Source: Rhizobium sp. Root708 (GTDB taxonomy: Bacteria; Pseudomonadota; Alphaproteobacteria; Rhizobiales; Rhizobiaceae). Taken from it: DNA of 58,153 nucleotides. The notes under the pieces are model-generated. The model searched no databases. It was not told where the DNA came from and saw only the letters and a list, made by a program, of their open reading frames with translations. Of the stretch, positions 42,737 through 50,755 are shown in pieces. How positions within the stretch are numbered: position 1 is the stretch's first letter; the number at the start of each line of letters is the position of its first letter. The position numbers and the translations under genes are program-made. The DNA is taken from NCBI RefSeq assembly GCF_001429725.1, contig NZ_LMHV01000013.1:1-58153 (forward strand), in the 5' to 3' direction.

Positions 42737-43455
42737 GCTTCGCTCCGCGACATCGGCGCACCGGACTCGGAGAGTTGGACAGAACCGCCAACCGGCGCTT
42801 CACCCGTGAGCGGCCAGCGCATACCCACGAGCCGGGCCTTTTCGACGCGCTTGATCGAAACGGAATTGTCCTGATTGCCACCGAGGACGTGGAAGTGCGT
42901 GCGGTCCTCGCCCACGTAAAAGCCGACATGACCGCCGCCCGATCGGGAGAACACGAGAATTGCGCCGAGCGCTGGCGACGCTTGCCGGCCGAATGCCTTC
43001 CAGTTCAAAGCGCCGAGCGGATTGGACGGCAGAAACTCTTTCGGCAGCGTGACCGAGATCGCGTTTTGCACGAACAGCCCGCACCACGCGATATCGTCAT
43101 CGGTGAAATAGTTGGCGATCCAGCCACCCGCCCGCTTGGCCCAACCGATGATCGTTGGATTGGAGCCGCTACCGACCACTTCCTTCAGGCCCATATAACG
43201 ACGCGCCTCGCGCATCCAAACGGGTTCGGCCGGAACCTTCTGCGGCACCACGGAAATCACGCCGTCGATCGACCGCGCATCGACGCGAAGCGCGTCAACG
43301 GTTGCTTGATCGGCCTTGCCGGTGACCGGGAGACCTGCTGCTTCCTGAAACTTTTCGAGCGCGTCGATGACGGCGCGACCATGCGCGTCATCATAAAGGC
43401 CCGCGTAAGCCCCATGCGAACGCAGGCGGGAAATAAGCCACTGATCGAAATTCAT
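42733..43455 (-). CDS. Endolysin (peptidoglycan-binding domain + TIGR02594/CHAP-like)
   Basis: This 240-residue protein is read from ATG 43455 (MNFDQWLISRLRSHGAYAGLYDD). An N-terminal peptidoglycan-binding domain (about 1-55, IDALEKFQEAAGLPVTGKADQATVDALR) is followed by a TIGR02594-type cysteine peptidase domain: MGLKEVVGSGSNPTIIGWAK, DDDIAWCGLFVQNAI with the catalytic cysteine and GGGHVGFYVGED with the histidine. There is no signal peptide, so release depends on a holin. It is the first gene after late promoter copy 2. Confidence 0.85.
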   Translation of the reverse strand: MNFDQWLISRLRSHGAYAGLYDDAHGRAVIDALEKFQEAAGLPVTGKADQATVDALRVDARSIDGVISVVPQKVPAEPVWMREARRYMGLKEVVGSGSNPTIIGWAKRAGGWIANYFTDDDIAWCGLFVQNAISVTLPKEFLPSNPLGALNWKAFGRQASPALGAILVFSRSGGGHVGFYVGEDRTHFHVLGGNQDNSVSIKRVEKARLVGMRWPLTGEAPVGGSVQLSESGAPMSRSEA

Positions 43456-43509
43456 GTGTTGCCCCTTCAAGTCGAGGCAACCTATGACAGCCAATCAGCC
43501 GGTTCTTGC

Positions 43510-43533
43510 GGACAACAGGTCCGGTCAGTCTTC
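43510..43533 (-). promoter_or_regulatory. Late promoter element copy 2
   Basis: On the minus strand GACCGGACCTGTTGTCC ends 54 bp before the endolysin start codon and overlaps the stop of mor. It is identical over 18 bp to the copy before the protease gene. It is the counterpart of Mu Plys; the activator is probably the Mor-like protein encoded just upstream. Confidence 0.6.
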
Positions 43534-43911
43534 GAAGAGTTTGAATTGGTTGGGAGTTTCGGGCTTGTTTGCCACGCGGCGAACATGCCGCTGCGAAATT
43601 CCGAGCATCCGGGCGATCTCCCGGCGCTGTTTGCCCTCATCCTGCAAGGCCAGCACGTCCATGCGCGCTGATTTGCGGGGGCGCATGTGGGGAACATAGA
43701 TCAGTTCGCCCGCGAGGTAAGCACATAGCGCTTTTCCATCGTCCTTGCCAAGAGCCAGCAAAATCGGGTGGCTGTCGTCAGGATGCTTGGGAAAGCTGAT
43801 TTCGGCTCCACCGTACGCGGCAATGAGCTTCAGGACGATGGCGACGCCGAGGGCGTCGGCCATTTCCTGAAGGCTCAAAGGCAGCGCAGCGATGGAGACG
43901 TTAGAGACCAT
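43525..43911 (-). CDS. mor: Mor-family transcription activator
   Basis: This 128-residue Mor/C-family activator switches on middle or late phage genes. The dimerisation part is LQEMADALGVAIVLKLIAAYGGAEISFPKHPDDSHPIL. The DNA-binding part is a C-terminal helix-turn-helix, EGKQRREIARMLGISQRHVRRVANKP. It ends at late promoter copy 2, so it is expressed before the lysis operon. Only one such regulator is visible, so it may combine the Mor and C roles of Mu. Confidence 0.85.
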   Translation of the reverse strand: MVSNVSIAALPLSLQEMADALGVAIVLKLIAAYGGAEISFPKHPDDSHPILLALGKDDGKALCAYLAGELIYVPHMRPRKSARMDVLALQDEGKQRREIARMLGISQRHVRRVANKPETPNQFKLFED

Positions 43912-43914
43912 GCG

Positions 43915-44205
43915 TCAGGCGTTCCGCGCAATTTTCTGATAAGACAGGGTATCGCTGTCGAGAACGATGTTGCGGACGGTGATGACGAAGCTTTGAACAA
44001 GCTCCGTTCCGCCACGCGGGCGATAGACGAAGCGTGCCGATAAACCGCCGACACGATTTCGATAGATGCCGGATGAAGCCTGAAGCAAATATCCTTCGCC
44101 GACGAAACGGTCGTGCTGCGGGATGATCGCGGGCGCGAGATCGACCAGCGTTGCAAGCGGCATGCGTAGTTTCTTGCGTGCCTTGTGGCCGTTTTTCAAT
44201 GTCAT
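43915..44205 (-). CDS. Early-operon protein of unknown function
   Basis: This 96-residue protein (MTLKNGHKARKKLRMPLATLVDLAPAIIPQHDRFVGEGYLLQASSGIYRNR) has a basic N-terminus and strand-rich C-terminal half (FVYRPRGGTELVQSFVITVRNIVLDSD). It overlaps the GemA gene by 4 bp and ends 3 bp before mor. No family is recognised. Confidence 0.6.
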   Translation of the reverse strand: MTLKNGHKARKKLRMPLATLVDLAPAIIPQHDRFVGEGYLLQASSGIYRNRVGGLSARFVYRPRGGTELVQSFVITVRNIVLDSDTLSYQKIARNA

Positions 44206-44597
44206 TTCCCTCGTGCCTCCATGGCTTTCAGGGTGTCAATCAAGGGATTTGCCTGGGCATAGGTGAGGAAGTCAGGATCATCGACGCCCGTGCGCTTCCT
44301 GACGAATGTGCGCAGCGCCTGCCGCGATCCGTCCTCAACGACGCCTTTGAGGTGGCACGACTTCCAGAGAGCGTGCACGAGCCGGATATAAGGCTTGGTG
44401 GCGATCGGCAGCTTCTTGGAGCCGGCCGCGACCTTGAAGCCGAGACGCTGCATTTCCTTGACCACGGCAAGCCGCTGCGTTTCTGACATCAATCGGAGCG
44501 ACGAAACACCCGTCACCCGCACCAAGATTTCCCGATAGGCGTTCTCTTCGATGCCGAGCTGCTGTTTGGCGATATTGATGACGGCGGTGGCCTTCAT
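44202..44597 (-). CDS. gemA: GemA/Gp16 family protein
   Basis: This 131-residue protein is read from ATG 44597, which overlaps the previous stop (ATGA). The family core is INIAKQQLGIEENAYREILVRVTGVSSLRLMSETQRLAVVKEMQRLGFKV, followed by PIATKPYIRLVHALWKSCHLKGVVEDGSRQALRTFVRKRTGVDDPDFLTYAQANPLIDTLKAM. In Mu, GemA/gp16 affects host gene expression and DNA relaxation; the exact activity is not settled. Confidence 0.85.
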   Translation of the reverse strand: MKATAVINIAKQQLGIEENAYREILVRVTGVSSLRLMSETQRLAVVKEMQRLGFKVAAGSKKLPIATKPYIRLVHALWKSCHLKGVVEDGSRQALRTFVRKRTGVDDPDFLTYAQANPLIDTLKAMEARGK

Positions 44598-44866
44598 GCC
44601 GCACCTGCCGTTTCGTGCGCTTCCAAGGCTGCGAGCGCGGCGGACACGAAGAAGCGCGGCGGGAACACACGGACGTAAACGAATTCGCACGTCATGCCTT
44701 GCTGCTTGGCGGTTTCCCAATGTTCGGCACGCTTGTCGGCGTCGGTTAGGACAGAGGCGATCGCCTCTGCCTGGGTGCGACGAAAGCTGTGTGGCAAGAG
44801 CACGCCAGTCGGCGTGCAGAGTGCGTAGCCTTGGGCGAACGCGGCGGGGATAGATTTCTCACCCAT
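44594..44866 (-). CDS. Early-operon protein of unknown function
   Basis: This 90-residue protein (MGEKSIPAAFAQGYALCTPTGVLLPHSFRRTQAEAIASVLTDADKRAEHWETAKQQG) is read from ATG 44866 with AAGAGGG about 8 bp upstream. An alternative ATG lies six codons earlier. The fold looks like a small alpha/beta protein of early Mu-like operons. It is coupled to gemA by a 4-bp overlap. Confidence 0.6.
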   Translation of the reverse strand: MGEKSIPAAFAQGYALCTPTGVLLPHSFRRTQAEAIASVLTDADKRAEHWETAKQQGMTCEFVYVRVFPPRFFVSAALAALEAHETAGAA

Positions 44867-44942
44867 TGCACTTGCCCTCTTCATTGCGCGTGGACCGTTG
44901 ATCTCCTGTCGACAGACGTGACTTTCGTGTTAGCATCTCCTC

Positions 44943-45146
44943 ATGTCCGAGGATGAATTCTGCGAACGCTTTGAGAAGCGAGTGTGCCTCCTGCATCGCG
45001 CAGGCCGACGCCCTTTCGGCATGGAGCCCAAAGATTATTCGGCCCAAGTCGCCAAGGTTTGGTGGCATGAGAACAGCGGTTATTGGTCGCCCGAAAGATG
45101 CGCTGTTGAGGATTCCTATTACTGGAGAGATCGCACCCGCGATTGA
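44943..45146 (+). CDS. Small plus-strand protein ending in Y-Y-W motif
   Basis: This is a 67-residue frame, MSEDEFCERFEKRVCLLHRAGRRPF then YSAQVAKVWWHENSGYWSPERCAVEDSYYWRDRTRD. Similar small phage proteins end in an E-x-C-A-x-x-D-x-x-YW arrangement, so I favour it over the overlapping minus-strand frame (44859-45176). It is antisense to the early operon and lacks a good ribosome site. It is a tentative call; the gap would otherwise hold no gene. Confidence 0.4.
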   Translation: MSEDEFCERFEKRVCLLHRAGRRPFGMEPKDYSAQVAKVWWHENSGYWSPERCAVEDSYYWRDRTRD

Positions 45147-45168
45147 AAAGGTCGACGGATCGAGGCTT

Positions 45169-45366
45169 CTACCCATGTAGCAACTCCAGCTCTTCTATCC
45201 GGCAAGGAAGGGTTCGTTTGTCACCGTGGAAAAGGACGCGCACGAACTGCGCGCCCTCCTCGACTTCGGAGTGAACGCGGCCCAATCGGCCGGTCACGGT
45301 ATGTTCGACGAACCTGCCGATGCGAAAATCGGGCTCATTGGTCGAACGCTCAAAGCAAAGGCCCAT
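45169..45366 (-). CDS. Small KOW/SH3-like protein
   Basis: This 65-residue protein has FRIGRFVEHTVTGRLGRVHSEVEEGAQFVRVLFHGDKRTLPCRIEELELL, a run of short strands with a V-x-H-x-x-T-G-x-x-G-x-V turn typical of small SH3-like barrels. It lies 8 bp after the Gam gene in the same operon. A role in DNA or RNA handling would suit the fold but is not shown. Confidence 0.6.
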   Translation of the reverse strand: MGLCFERSTNEPDFRIGRFVEHTVTGRLGRVHSEVEEGAQFVRVLFHGDKRTLPCRIEELELLHG

Positions 45367-45374
45367 GGATCACC

Positions 45375-45908
45375 TCAGGCCTTGGCGCGGGAGGTTTCAA
45401 GCTCCAGCGGTTCGATGACGAAATCTTCGCCCTCGGACGAAATGCTGACGCCGACGATCAGACGGGCCTTGTCGGGGTCGGCCAGCATGGCATCCTTGTT
45501 CAGCTCTTCCTTCGTGCGAACGAACAGCTTCTTCAGACCAAGCGTCTTGCAGGCCTCAAGCGCCGCTTCGACCCCGCGAATGGATACCTTCGGCGGGCGC
45601 ATCCGCCAGTTGATCCGGCCGGTACCGAAGTCGTGGAATTTCACCTTGCCGTCGTTCGTCAGGCTGACGCGGTTGGCCTCGCACCACGTCTGCACGCCGC
45701 GCTCATGTTCCGCGAGTTCCGTCGCAAGATCGGCGCTCGCCGTCTCTAACGTCTCTCCCGCCACCCGGATTTTCTCATCGGCCACGGCCTTCAGCGCCGC
45801 CAGTTCGCGGCGCAGCGAGCCGATGCGGCCGACAGCAAAAACGGCGTCTTCGCGGTTCTGCGGAACGCGGGAAATTGCTTTAGCCTTGTTCTTCAATGCG
45901 GTTTTCAT
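45375..45908 (-). CDS. gam: Host-nuclease inhibitor Gam (Ku-like)
   Basis: This 177-residue Mu Gam family protein binds double-strand DNA ends and shields them from RecBCD-type exonucleases; Mu Gam is an established homologue of eukaryotic and bacterial Ku. The pattern is DAVFAVGRIGSLRRELAALKAVADEKIRVAGETLETASADLATELAEHERGVQTWCEANR, then VKFHDFGTGRINWRMRPPKVSIRG and LGLKKLFVRTKEELNKDAMLADPDKARLIVGVSISSEGEDFVIEPL. It lies in the early operon. The LigD-type ligase in the same phage is a possible functional partner. Confidence 0.88.
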   Translation of the reverse strand: MKTALKNKAKAISRVPQNREDAVFAVGRIGSLRRELAALKAVADEKIRVAGETLETASADLATELAEHERGVQTWCEANRVSLTNDGKVKFHDFGTGRINWRMRPPKVSIRGVEAALEACKTLGLKKLFVRTKEELNKDAMLADPDKARLIVGVSISSEGEDFVIEPLELETSRAKA

Positions 45909-45924
45909 GCGTAGTTTTTCCTCG

Positions 45925-46191
45925 TTAGTCTTTGGAGTTGAAGGCGGCGTCGGTGGCTCTGGCCGCTACGAAGGCGGCGAGAGAAACAACATTGGTGTCA
46001 GGCTGGTTGATGAGCGCGGCCGGCAGGATTTCACCGGCAAGGCGGGTTTCCATCTCCGCGCATTGCGCTTCGCAGCAGCGGAGGTAGCCGCAAACGTCAG
46101 GCAGTACGCCGATATCAATCGGCTGCCCGAGGGTGGCGCGCATCTCGAATTGGAGACGCAGCATTTTCAGGAATTGCGAAGTTCTAACCAT
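45925..46191 (-). CDS. Early-operon protein with a cysteine cluster
   Basis: This 88-residue protein is read from ATG 46191 (MVRTSQFLKMLRLQFEMRATLGQPIDIGVLPDVCGYLRCCEAQCAEMETRLAGEIL). The C-x4-CC-x3-C cluster could bind metal, although no family is recognised. It starts 8 bp inside the previous gene and ends 16 bp before gam. Confidence 0.55.
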   Translation of the reverse strand: MVRTSQFLKMLRLQFEMRATLGQPIDIGVLPDVCGYLRCCEAQCAEMETRLAGEILPAALINQPDTNVVSLAAFVAARATDAAFNSKD

Positions 46192-46417
46192 GGGAGTGCT
46201 CCGACTGGCTAAGGGCGATGACTGGCGAAGGTGCGGAGACAAGGCGTCCATCAAGAGCGACGTGCGGCAGGCCCGTTAGAAGTTCGATCCGATCTTCCAT
46301 GTTGCGGGCCTCCAGCTCGAAAGCCCGGAGCGCCAACAGGAAACCCGTCGGATCGGACGCGCTAACGTCCTCACGGAACCGTTCGCGCATCTCTTTGATG
46401 GCGTCAGACAGCATCAT
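46184..46417 (-). CDS. Small early-operon protein
   Basis: This 77-residue helical protein (MLSDAIKEMRERFREDVSASDPTGFLLALRAFELEARNMEDRIELL) overlaps the HTH gene upstream and the cysteine-rich gene downstream. No family is recognised; it may act as a small adaptor or regulator in the early operon. Confidence 0.55.
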   Translation of the reverse strand: MMLSDAIKEMRERFREDVSASDPTGFLLALRAFELEARNMEDRIELLTGLPHVALDGRLVSAPSPVIALSQSEHSHG

Positions 46418-46790
46418 TCACCTCGGATTGCTGATTTTCAGGATTTTGGGAGCAGCCCCGGCAAGCAGCCCACTGCTTGAGCTTGTCGGGGTCACTCATG
46501 GTCATCGGTGCCGTGTGGTGGCTGGCGCAAACGCTTGGCCCGATCGATGCCCGCAAATGCGGGCACCAGAGCTGATGCGAGTAGAGCGCCATGACCTTCG
46601 GGGCGATCTTGGCAGACACCTTGTCCATGCGAGCTGTGTATTTCCCGGCGATCAGAAGGGAGACCGCCGTGCGGGAGATATCCAGCTCGTTGGCAATGGC
46701 CTGTTTCGAGCGCCCTGGCTTTTCAGCCTCGGCGCGGAGAACATCGACCCACGACGGATCGGGCAGCGACATCAAACTGGCTTGGCGCAT
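46404..46790 (-). CDS. HTH protein with C-terminal zinc-binding-like motif
   Basis: This 128-residue protein has an N-terminal XRE-like helix-turn-helix (VDVLRAEAEKPGRSKQAIANELDISRTAVSLLIAGKYTARMDK). A C-terminal cysteine set follows (WCPHLRASIGPSVCASHH, KQWAACRGCSQNPENQ) that could hold a zinc or iron-sulfur centre. It is coded in the early operon just after a two-domain winged-helix-like protein and is probably an accessory regulator. Related Mu-like phages carry the same arrangement. Confidence 0.65.
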   Translation of the reverse strand: MRQASLMSLPDPSWVDVLRAEAEKPGRSKQAIANELDISRTAVSLLIAGKYTARMDKVSAKIAPKVMALYSHQLWCPHLRASIGPSVCASHHTAPMTMSDPDKLKQWAACRGCSQNPENQQSEVNDAV

Positions 46791-47362
46791 GGCACGTCCT
46801 CGCCCGTATTGAAGTCGTGGACGGCGTTCGTCTTGCTGCGCCAGACGGGCGCATATTCACCCGTGTTCTTGAGCAGACGGAAGCGCTTGAAACCCTGCGA
46901 TCCGGGGCGATTGCCCTTCACGCGGCCGGCCAATTCCTGCACGTATCCAGCCGCGACAAGGTGCGCGACATATCGACGGGCAAGATGTTCGGGGTCTGCT
47001 TCCTCACGACGGGCGGAAATGACGATATCCGCGATCGTGAAGCTGCTGGACATGCGCATGACCGTCCAAAGCCGTTGATTGAGGGTGCTGGACCGAACTT
47101 TTCGGACCCGCGTGTTGGGTCCGCGAGTTTCCCCGATCTTCTTGCCGGTAGCGGCGAAAGCCTTTCCCTGCGCCGTGAGCTGGTAGCAGCCCGCTTCGAC
47201 GCGTTCGGCATAACCTTGCTGAACCAGCAACAAGATACCGTCCGTGATCTTCCGGCGCGAGATCGGCAACAGTGCTTCCAACTCGACGAGCGTTCTGCAA
47301 ACGCCGTCCGCAAGGCCCTCCAATGCGGCGTTGGGCAATGTACCCGGTGCAAGGCGCTGCAT
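46772..47362 (-). CDS. Putative two-domain winged-helix regulator
   Basis: This 196-residue protein appears to contain two winged-helix-like domains: the first near LEGLADGVCRTLVELEALLPISRRKITDGILLLVQQGYAERVEAGCYQLTAQG, the second near RLWTVMRMSSSFTIADIVISARREEADPEHLARRYVAHLVAAGYVQELAG. It starts at the last base of the MuB-like stop. Its position in the early operon suggests a DNA-binding role in replication or gene control. No named family is assigned. Confidence 0.6.
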   Translation of the reverse strand: MQRLAPGTLPNAALEGLADGVCRTLVELEALLPISRRKITDGILLLVQQGYAERVEAGCYQLTAQGKAFAATGKKIGETRGPNTRVRKVRSSTLNQRLWTVMRMSSSFTIADIVISARREEADPEHLARRYVAHLVAAGYVQELAGRVKGNRPGSQGFKRFRLLKNTGEYAPVWRSKTNAVHDFNTGEDVPCAKPV

Positions 47363-48129
47363 TAGACAAGCTCCGGCACAACAACGGGTTGGCTGGTGTG
47401 ACGGTCATTCAGGATCGCCATCCCTGCCATGTCGCGCATGGTTACGCCTTGTTCGTCTGGTTCCATGCGCAGGCCGAACCGCTCGATATTGGCGATGGCC
47501 TCCAGAACCTCGCGGTTATAGCCCTGCGAGACCTTCAGCACGAACTTGGCGAGATCGTCGGCCACCTTGACCTCGCAACGCTTGTCGATCAGCAGACGCA
47601 CGTCTTCGATCGTCGCCTTCTCAAAGCGAACCTTCTGGCTAACGCGGGATGCGACCTGCGGGAAACGCGTCAGATGGTCATTGACCTTGCCCATGCCGAC
47701 GAGGATCACCGGCAGCTCGATAATGTCCGAGATATCGCGGACGGTTTCGAGGATCGTGACCTTGTTGCTGATGTGGTCGGCTTCGTCGATAACGAGCGCG
47801 AAGTTGCGGCGTCCCAACTCGGCGGCGTTGTTACGCATGACGAGTTCCTGCACGACCTTCTGAAATTTCTTCTGGAAGGAGTGGGGCGGATTAACGCGCA
47901 GCTCTTCCAGCAGCTCGTTCATGAACCATGCAGGGGTCCATTCCTTTTTTGCCCTCAGATAGACGGCACCATTCTGCGCAACCCAATGCTTGAGCGTGGT
48001 GGTCTTTCCGAGACCGGGAGCGCCATCGACGACCGTCAGGCAGGCTTCCTGTGCACCGCGCTGCGACAGCGCCGACAAAGCGGCAAGGAAGCGCCTCACA
48101 TTGGTGGTCTCGACAAACAAGTTCTTCAT
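47362..48129 (-). CDS. MuB-like AAA+ transposition target-capture ATPase
   Basis: A 255-residue AAA+ ATPase of the MuB/IstB-like group, with Walker A GAPGLGKT (36-43), Walker B FALVIDEADH (110-119) and the C-terminal arginine-rich helical region. MuB binds target DNA and activates the transposase. It lies 26 bp after the MuA-like gene, as in Mu. Confidence 0.85.
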   Translation of the reverse strand: MKNLFVETTNVRRFLAALSALSQRGAQEACLTVVDGAPGLGKTTTLKHWVAQNGAVYLRAKKEWTPAWFMNELLEELRVNPPHSFQKKFQKVVQELVMRNNAAELGRRNFALVIDEADHISNKVTILETVRDISDIIELPVILVGMGKVNDHLTRFPQVASRVSQKVRFEKATIEDVRLLIDKRCEVKVADDLAKFVLKVSQGYNREVLEAIANIERFGLRMEPDEQGVTMRDMAGMAILNDRHTSQPVVVPELV

Positions 48130-48155
48130 GCTATTTCCCTCGTGTGAAGTGAGTG

Positions 48156-50297
48156 TCAGGCAGCGGCTCGGATGAGGTTTCGAAGCGCGTCCAGGTCGAT
48201 GCCTGACAGTCGAAAGAGTTCAGTTGTGGCGGGCCTTTCGAGGGCCGACCGCAATACGCGAACGTGGCTACTAGTGAGCTGATCCGGATTTTCGAGAACC
48301 CACGCTGCAAGCGCTTCATCGCTCGCAAAGGTCCGCCTGCGCGGCTGCTCGACGGCTCCGGTAGCCGGTGGAACGACTTCCTGCCCGTGATCGAAGACGA
48401 GAACCGGCGCAGCTTGCACCGGCTCTGGCACGTGCTCGATGATCGGCATGAACGTCTGAATTTCCGCGTCGATGAAGCTGCCGGGAGACAGTTCGGCTTC
48501 GACCTCGGCAAGATGATCCTTGAGGCGACGGGCGCGGGCATTGGCGCGCTTTTCCATTGCGGCCCGCTCCATCGTTAGCGGGATATAACGCTCTTCATTA
48601 CCAGCGAAGACGGCAACGCAGATCAAGCGGCCCATGCGTTCTTCGCCAGACGTGGTGTCGATCTCGCGAACCCAAACTTTCTTGGCGTCGTGGATATCGT
48701 AGCCAACGAGAACGTAATCCCCGTGGAACTCCTCTAACGCCATGTGGAAGTACGAGTTCGTCAGCCATTCGACCATCGCGCGGGAGACCTTGCGCTTGAC
48801 GTAGGGGCGGAACAGGTCGTTCTTTTCGTGCTCCAGAACCGGAACGATCTCGAAGCCGGTGGAGACGTGATATTCCCAATACTGATCCGGCGACATCTTG
48901 CCCGGAAGCGAGGAATGGGGCTTGGCATTGTAGGCAGCGACGGCGTTCGAGCATGCGGCCATGAACTCGTCCCACGTCGGCAGGCGGCTCGACGCGCCGA
49001 AAACCTTGATGTCCTTCCGGGTCGCCTTGAAGGACCGCTGACGGGCCTGACGGTCCATTTCCTCGCCGATATAGGTCTCAAATTCCTTGGCGAGCGGGTT
49101 CCAGACGGAACCGTTGAACCGTTCGATGATGCCGCGGGCCTGCGAGTTCTGCGGCAGCGAATGCAGCTTCGTGACGCCGAGGCGTTCGGTCACGCCGGTC
49201 AATTGGTTGTCCAGCACGTCGTTCTTGAAGCCCGGACCACGGTCCACATAAAAGATTGCCGGGATGCCGTTCCGTTCGCAGGCAAACCGAAGGGCATCGA
49301 CGACGCCGATCGTGTTTTCCGCGAGACCGAAGGAGAAGCCGACACAGCGGCGCGTGGCTACATCGACGATGCTGGTGATTTCCGGCCGGAAGGGCTGGCC
49401 GTGGATCGGGTGCGCTATCTCGGAATCGAACGTCTTGCCGTCTGCCGTGTAGACGCAACCGGGAAGCAGATCGTCGGTCGATCGGAGCGTGTAAGCCATG
49501 CGGCTCTTCAGGGTCAGCGAGCCTTCGCGACCGCGATGACGCTCAACGTTGCCCAGGCGGGCCATGAGGCGACGGACCTGATCATAATTCGGCGGCAGGA
49601 TATGGGCCGGCAGTGCCTTCGTGAATTGCTCCAAGGCATCGGTCAGGCATGGCTTCTGCGGCTGCGCATAGAAGCGAAGGAACTGCCAGAACCACGACGG
49701 CACGTCCTGCTTTTCTTTGGTGGGCAGTGGAGCGAGTGCGCCAACACCGACCGTGTCGCGGAGCTTGAACCAATCGTAGAGCGTGGCACGGCTCACCGAG
49801 GCTTTCCCGGAGGCTCGATCGTTCGCAGCCGTGAGCATGGAAACGGAAATGTCGATGGCGGCGGGGTCGGCAAGAAATGCCTGAATGGCCTGCCGCTGCG
49901 ACATACCGTTAGAAATCTGATGCACGTCGATGGCCGACAGGATGGCCGATCGCGCGTTCATGACGTCGCGTTGCCGCGCCGTTAGGTTTGCGGTCGTTAG
50001 CGCCTGACGCTTGGTCAGCTCGGCGGATTTTGCGTTCTGCTGCGCGGCGAGAACCAACGCGCGGTTCTGTTCAGCCTGCAACGCCGCCTGCAATGCGTCA
50101 GGCAGCAGGGAGATATGATATTCGAAGCCGCCGCCGCCTTCTCGGCCGGGGCGCTTGCGATAGAGAGTGGTGGCATCCCAACCGAAACGCTTGGCATAAT
50201 CTTGAACGCCGCGCTTTGTGGTCGGCATGGCGCGAAGGTTGAGGCGGGTGCCAGCGTCGGCGATCTCTTGTGCGGAAAGGTAAAGCTGGAAGGTCAT
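48156..50297 (-). CDS. MuA-like DDE transposase
   Basis: This 713-residue transposase joins phage ends to target DNA. The catalytic triad is D286 (YTADGKTFDSE), D352 (IFYVDRGPGFKNDVLD) and E392 (RGIIERFNGSVWNP), with the expected strands between (ITSIVDVATRRCVGFSFG). N-terminal DNA-binding domains recognise the end sites (CCTTCTGGACA), and the C-terminal part should contact the MuB-like ATPase. It shares 4 bp with the preceding gene. The element carries intact ends, so the transposase should be functional. Confidence 0.92.
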   Translation of the reverse strand: MTFQLYLSAQEIADAGTRLNLRAMPTTKRGVQDYAKRFGWDATTLYRKRPGREGGGGFEYHISLLPDALQAALQAEQNRALVLAAQQNAKSAELTKRQALTTANLTARQRDVMNARSAILSAIDVHQISNGMSQRQAIQAFLADPAAIDISVSMLTAANDRASGKASVSRATLYDWFKLRDTVGVGALAPLPTKEKQDVPSWFWQFLRFYAQPQKPCLTDALEQFTKALPAHILPPNYDQVRRLMARLGNVERHRGREGSLTLKSRMAYTLRSTDDLLPGCVYTADGKTFDSEIAHPIHGQPFRPEITSIVDVATRRCVGFSFGLAENTIGVVDALRFACERNGIPAIFYVDRGPGFKNDVLDNQLTGVTERLGVTKLHSLPQNSQARGIIERFNGSVWNPLAKEFETYIGEEMDRQARQRSFKATRKDIKVFGASSRLPTWDEFMAACSNAVAAYNAKPHSSLPGKMSPDQYWEYHVSTGFEIVPVLEHEKNDLFRPYVKRKVSRAMVEWLTNSYFHMALEEFHGDYVLVGYDIHDAKKVWVREIDTTSGEERMGRLICVAVFAGNEERYIPLTMERAAMEKRANARARRLKDHLAEVEAELSPGSFIDAEIQTFMPIIEHVPEPVQAAPVLVFDHGQEVVPPATGAVEQPRRRTFASDEALAAWVLENPDQLTSSHVRVLRSALERPATTELFRLSGIDLDALRNLIRAAA

Positions 50298-50755
50298 TTC
50301 AGGAGACCTCCAACACGACCACGGAGGGCGGCGCGCTTGCGCTCAAGATCGGCCAGACGCTCTTCCGTCTGCCAGAGCTGGATAACTTCGTGATACTTCG
50401 CGGGAACGGCCACGAAGCCAGCGAACTCACAGATAAAGCCTAGCAGCTCGTAGCAGCCGGTGACTTCGATCACCGCAATGAACCGCTCCAATGTGATCTT
50501 GTGATCTTTCCGCGCCGGGGACGCATAGCTATCCAGCATGTTCTCGGTGACGTTTTGCTGGAGGTAGTCGGACATTTCCGCCGCGATCCGCTCACGGGGC
50601 TTGCCGCTCATGGTCATTGCCTCGGAGAGAACGCGGGCAATCTTGACGTCCAGAGTGCCGCCCTTGGCGACCTCGGACGGAAAACGCGCCGCCACTTCGG
50701 GAGGCTGATAGTCGCGGAACAAGTCCATAGTGTCGGGATCGCGGCGCTTGCTCAT
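50294..50755 (-). CDS. Early-operon DNA-binding-like protein
   Basis: This 153-residue protein (MSKRRDPDTMDLFRDYQPPEVAARFPSEVAKGGTLDVKIARVLSEAMTMSGKPRERIAAEMSDYLQQNVTENMLDSYASPARKDHKITLERFIAVIEVTG) resembles phage HTH proteins between the ParB-like and MuA-like genes of B3-type phages. Its ATG shares a base with the ParB-like stop. A regulatory or transposition role is inferred from position. Confidence 0.65.
   Translation of the reverse strand: MSKRRDPDTMDLFRDYQPPEVAARFPSEVAKGGTLDVKIARVLSEAMTMSGKPRERIAAEMSDYLQQNVTENMLDSYASPARKDHKITLERFIAVIEVTGCYELLGFICEFAGFVAVPAKYHEVIQLWQTEERLADLERKRAALRGRVGGLLK

Noticed and set aside
44859..45176. Minus-strand 105-codon frame over the 45-kb gap
   Set aside because: Its sequence lacks family-like features; the opposing frame with the YW ending fits known small phage proteins better, although neither is certain.
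48744..49985. A 413-codon plus-strand open frame
   Set aside because: It is antisense to the MuA-like transposase and has no plausible start context.
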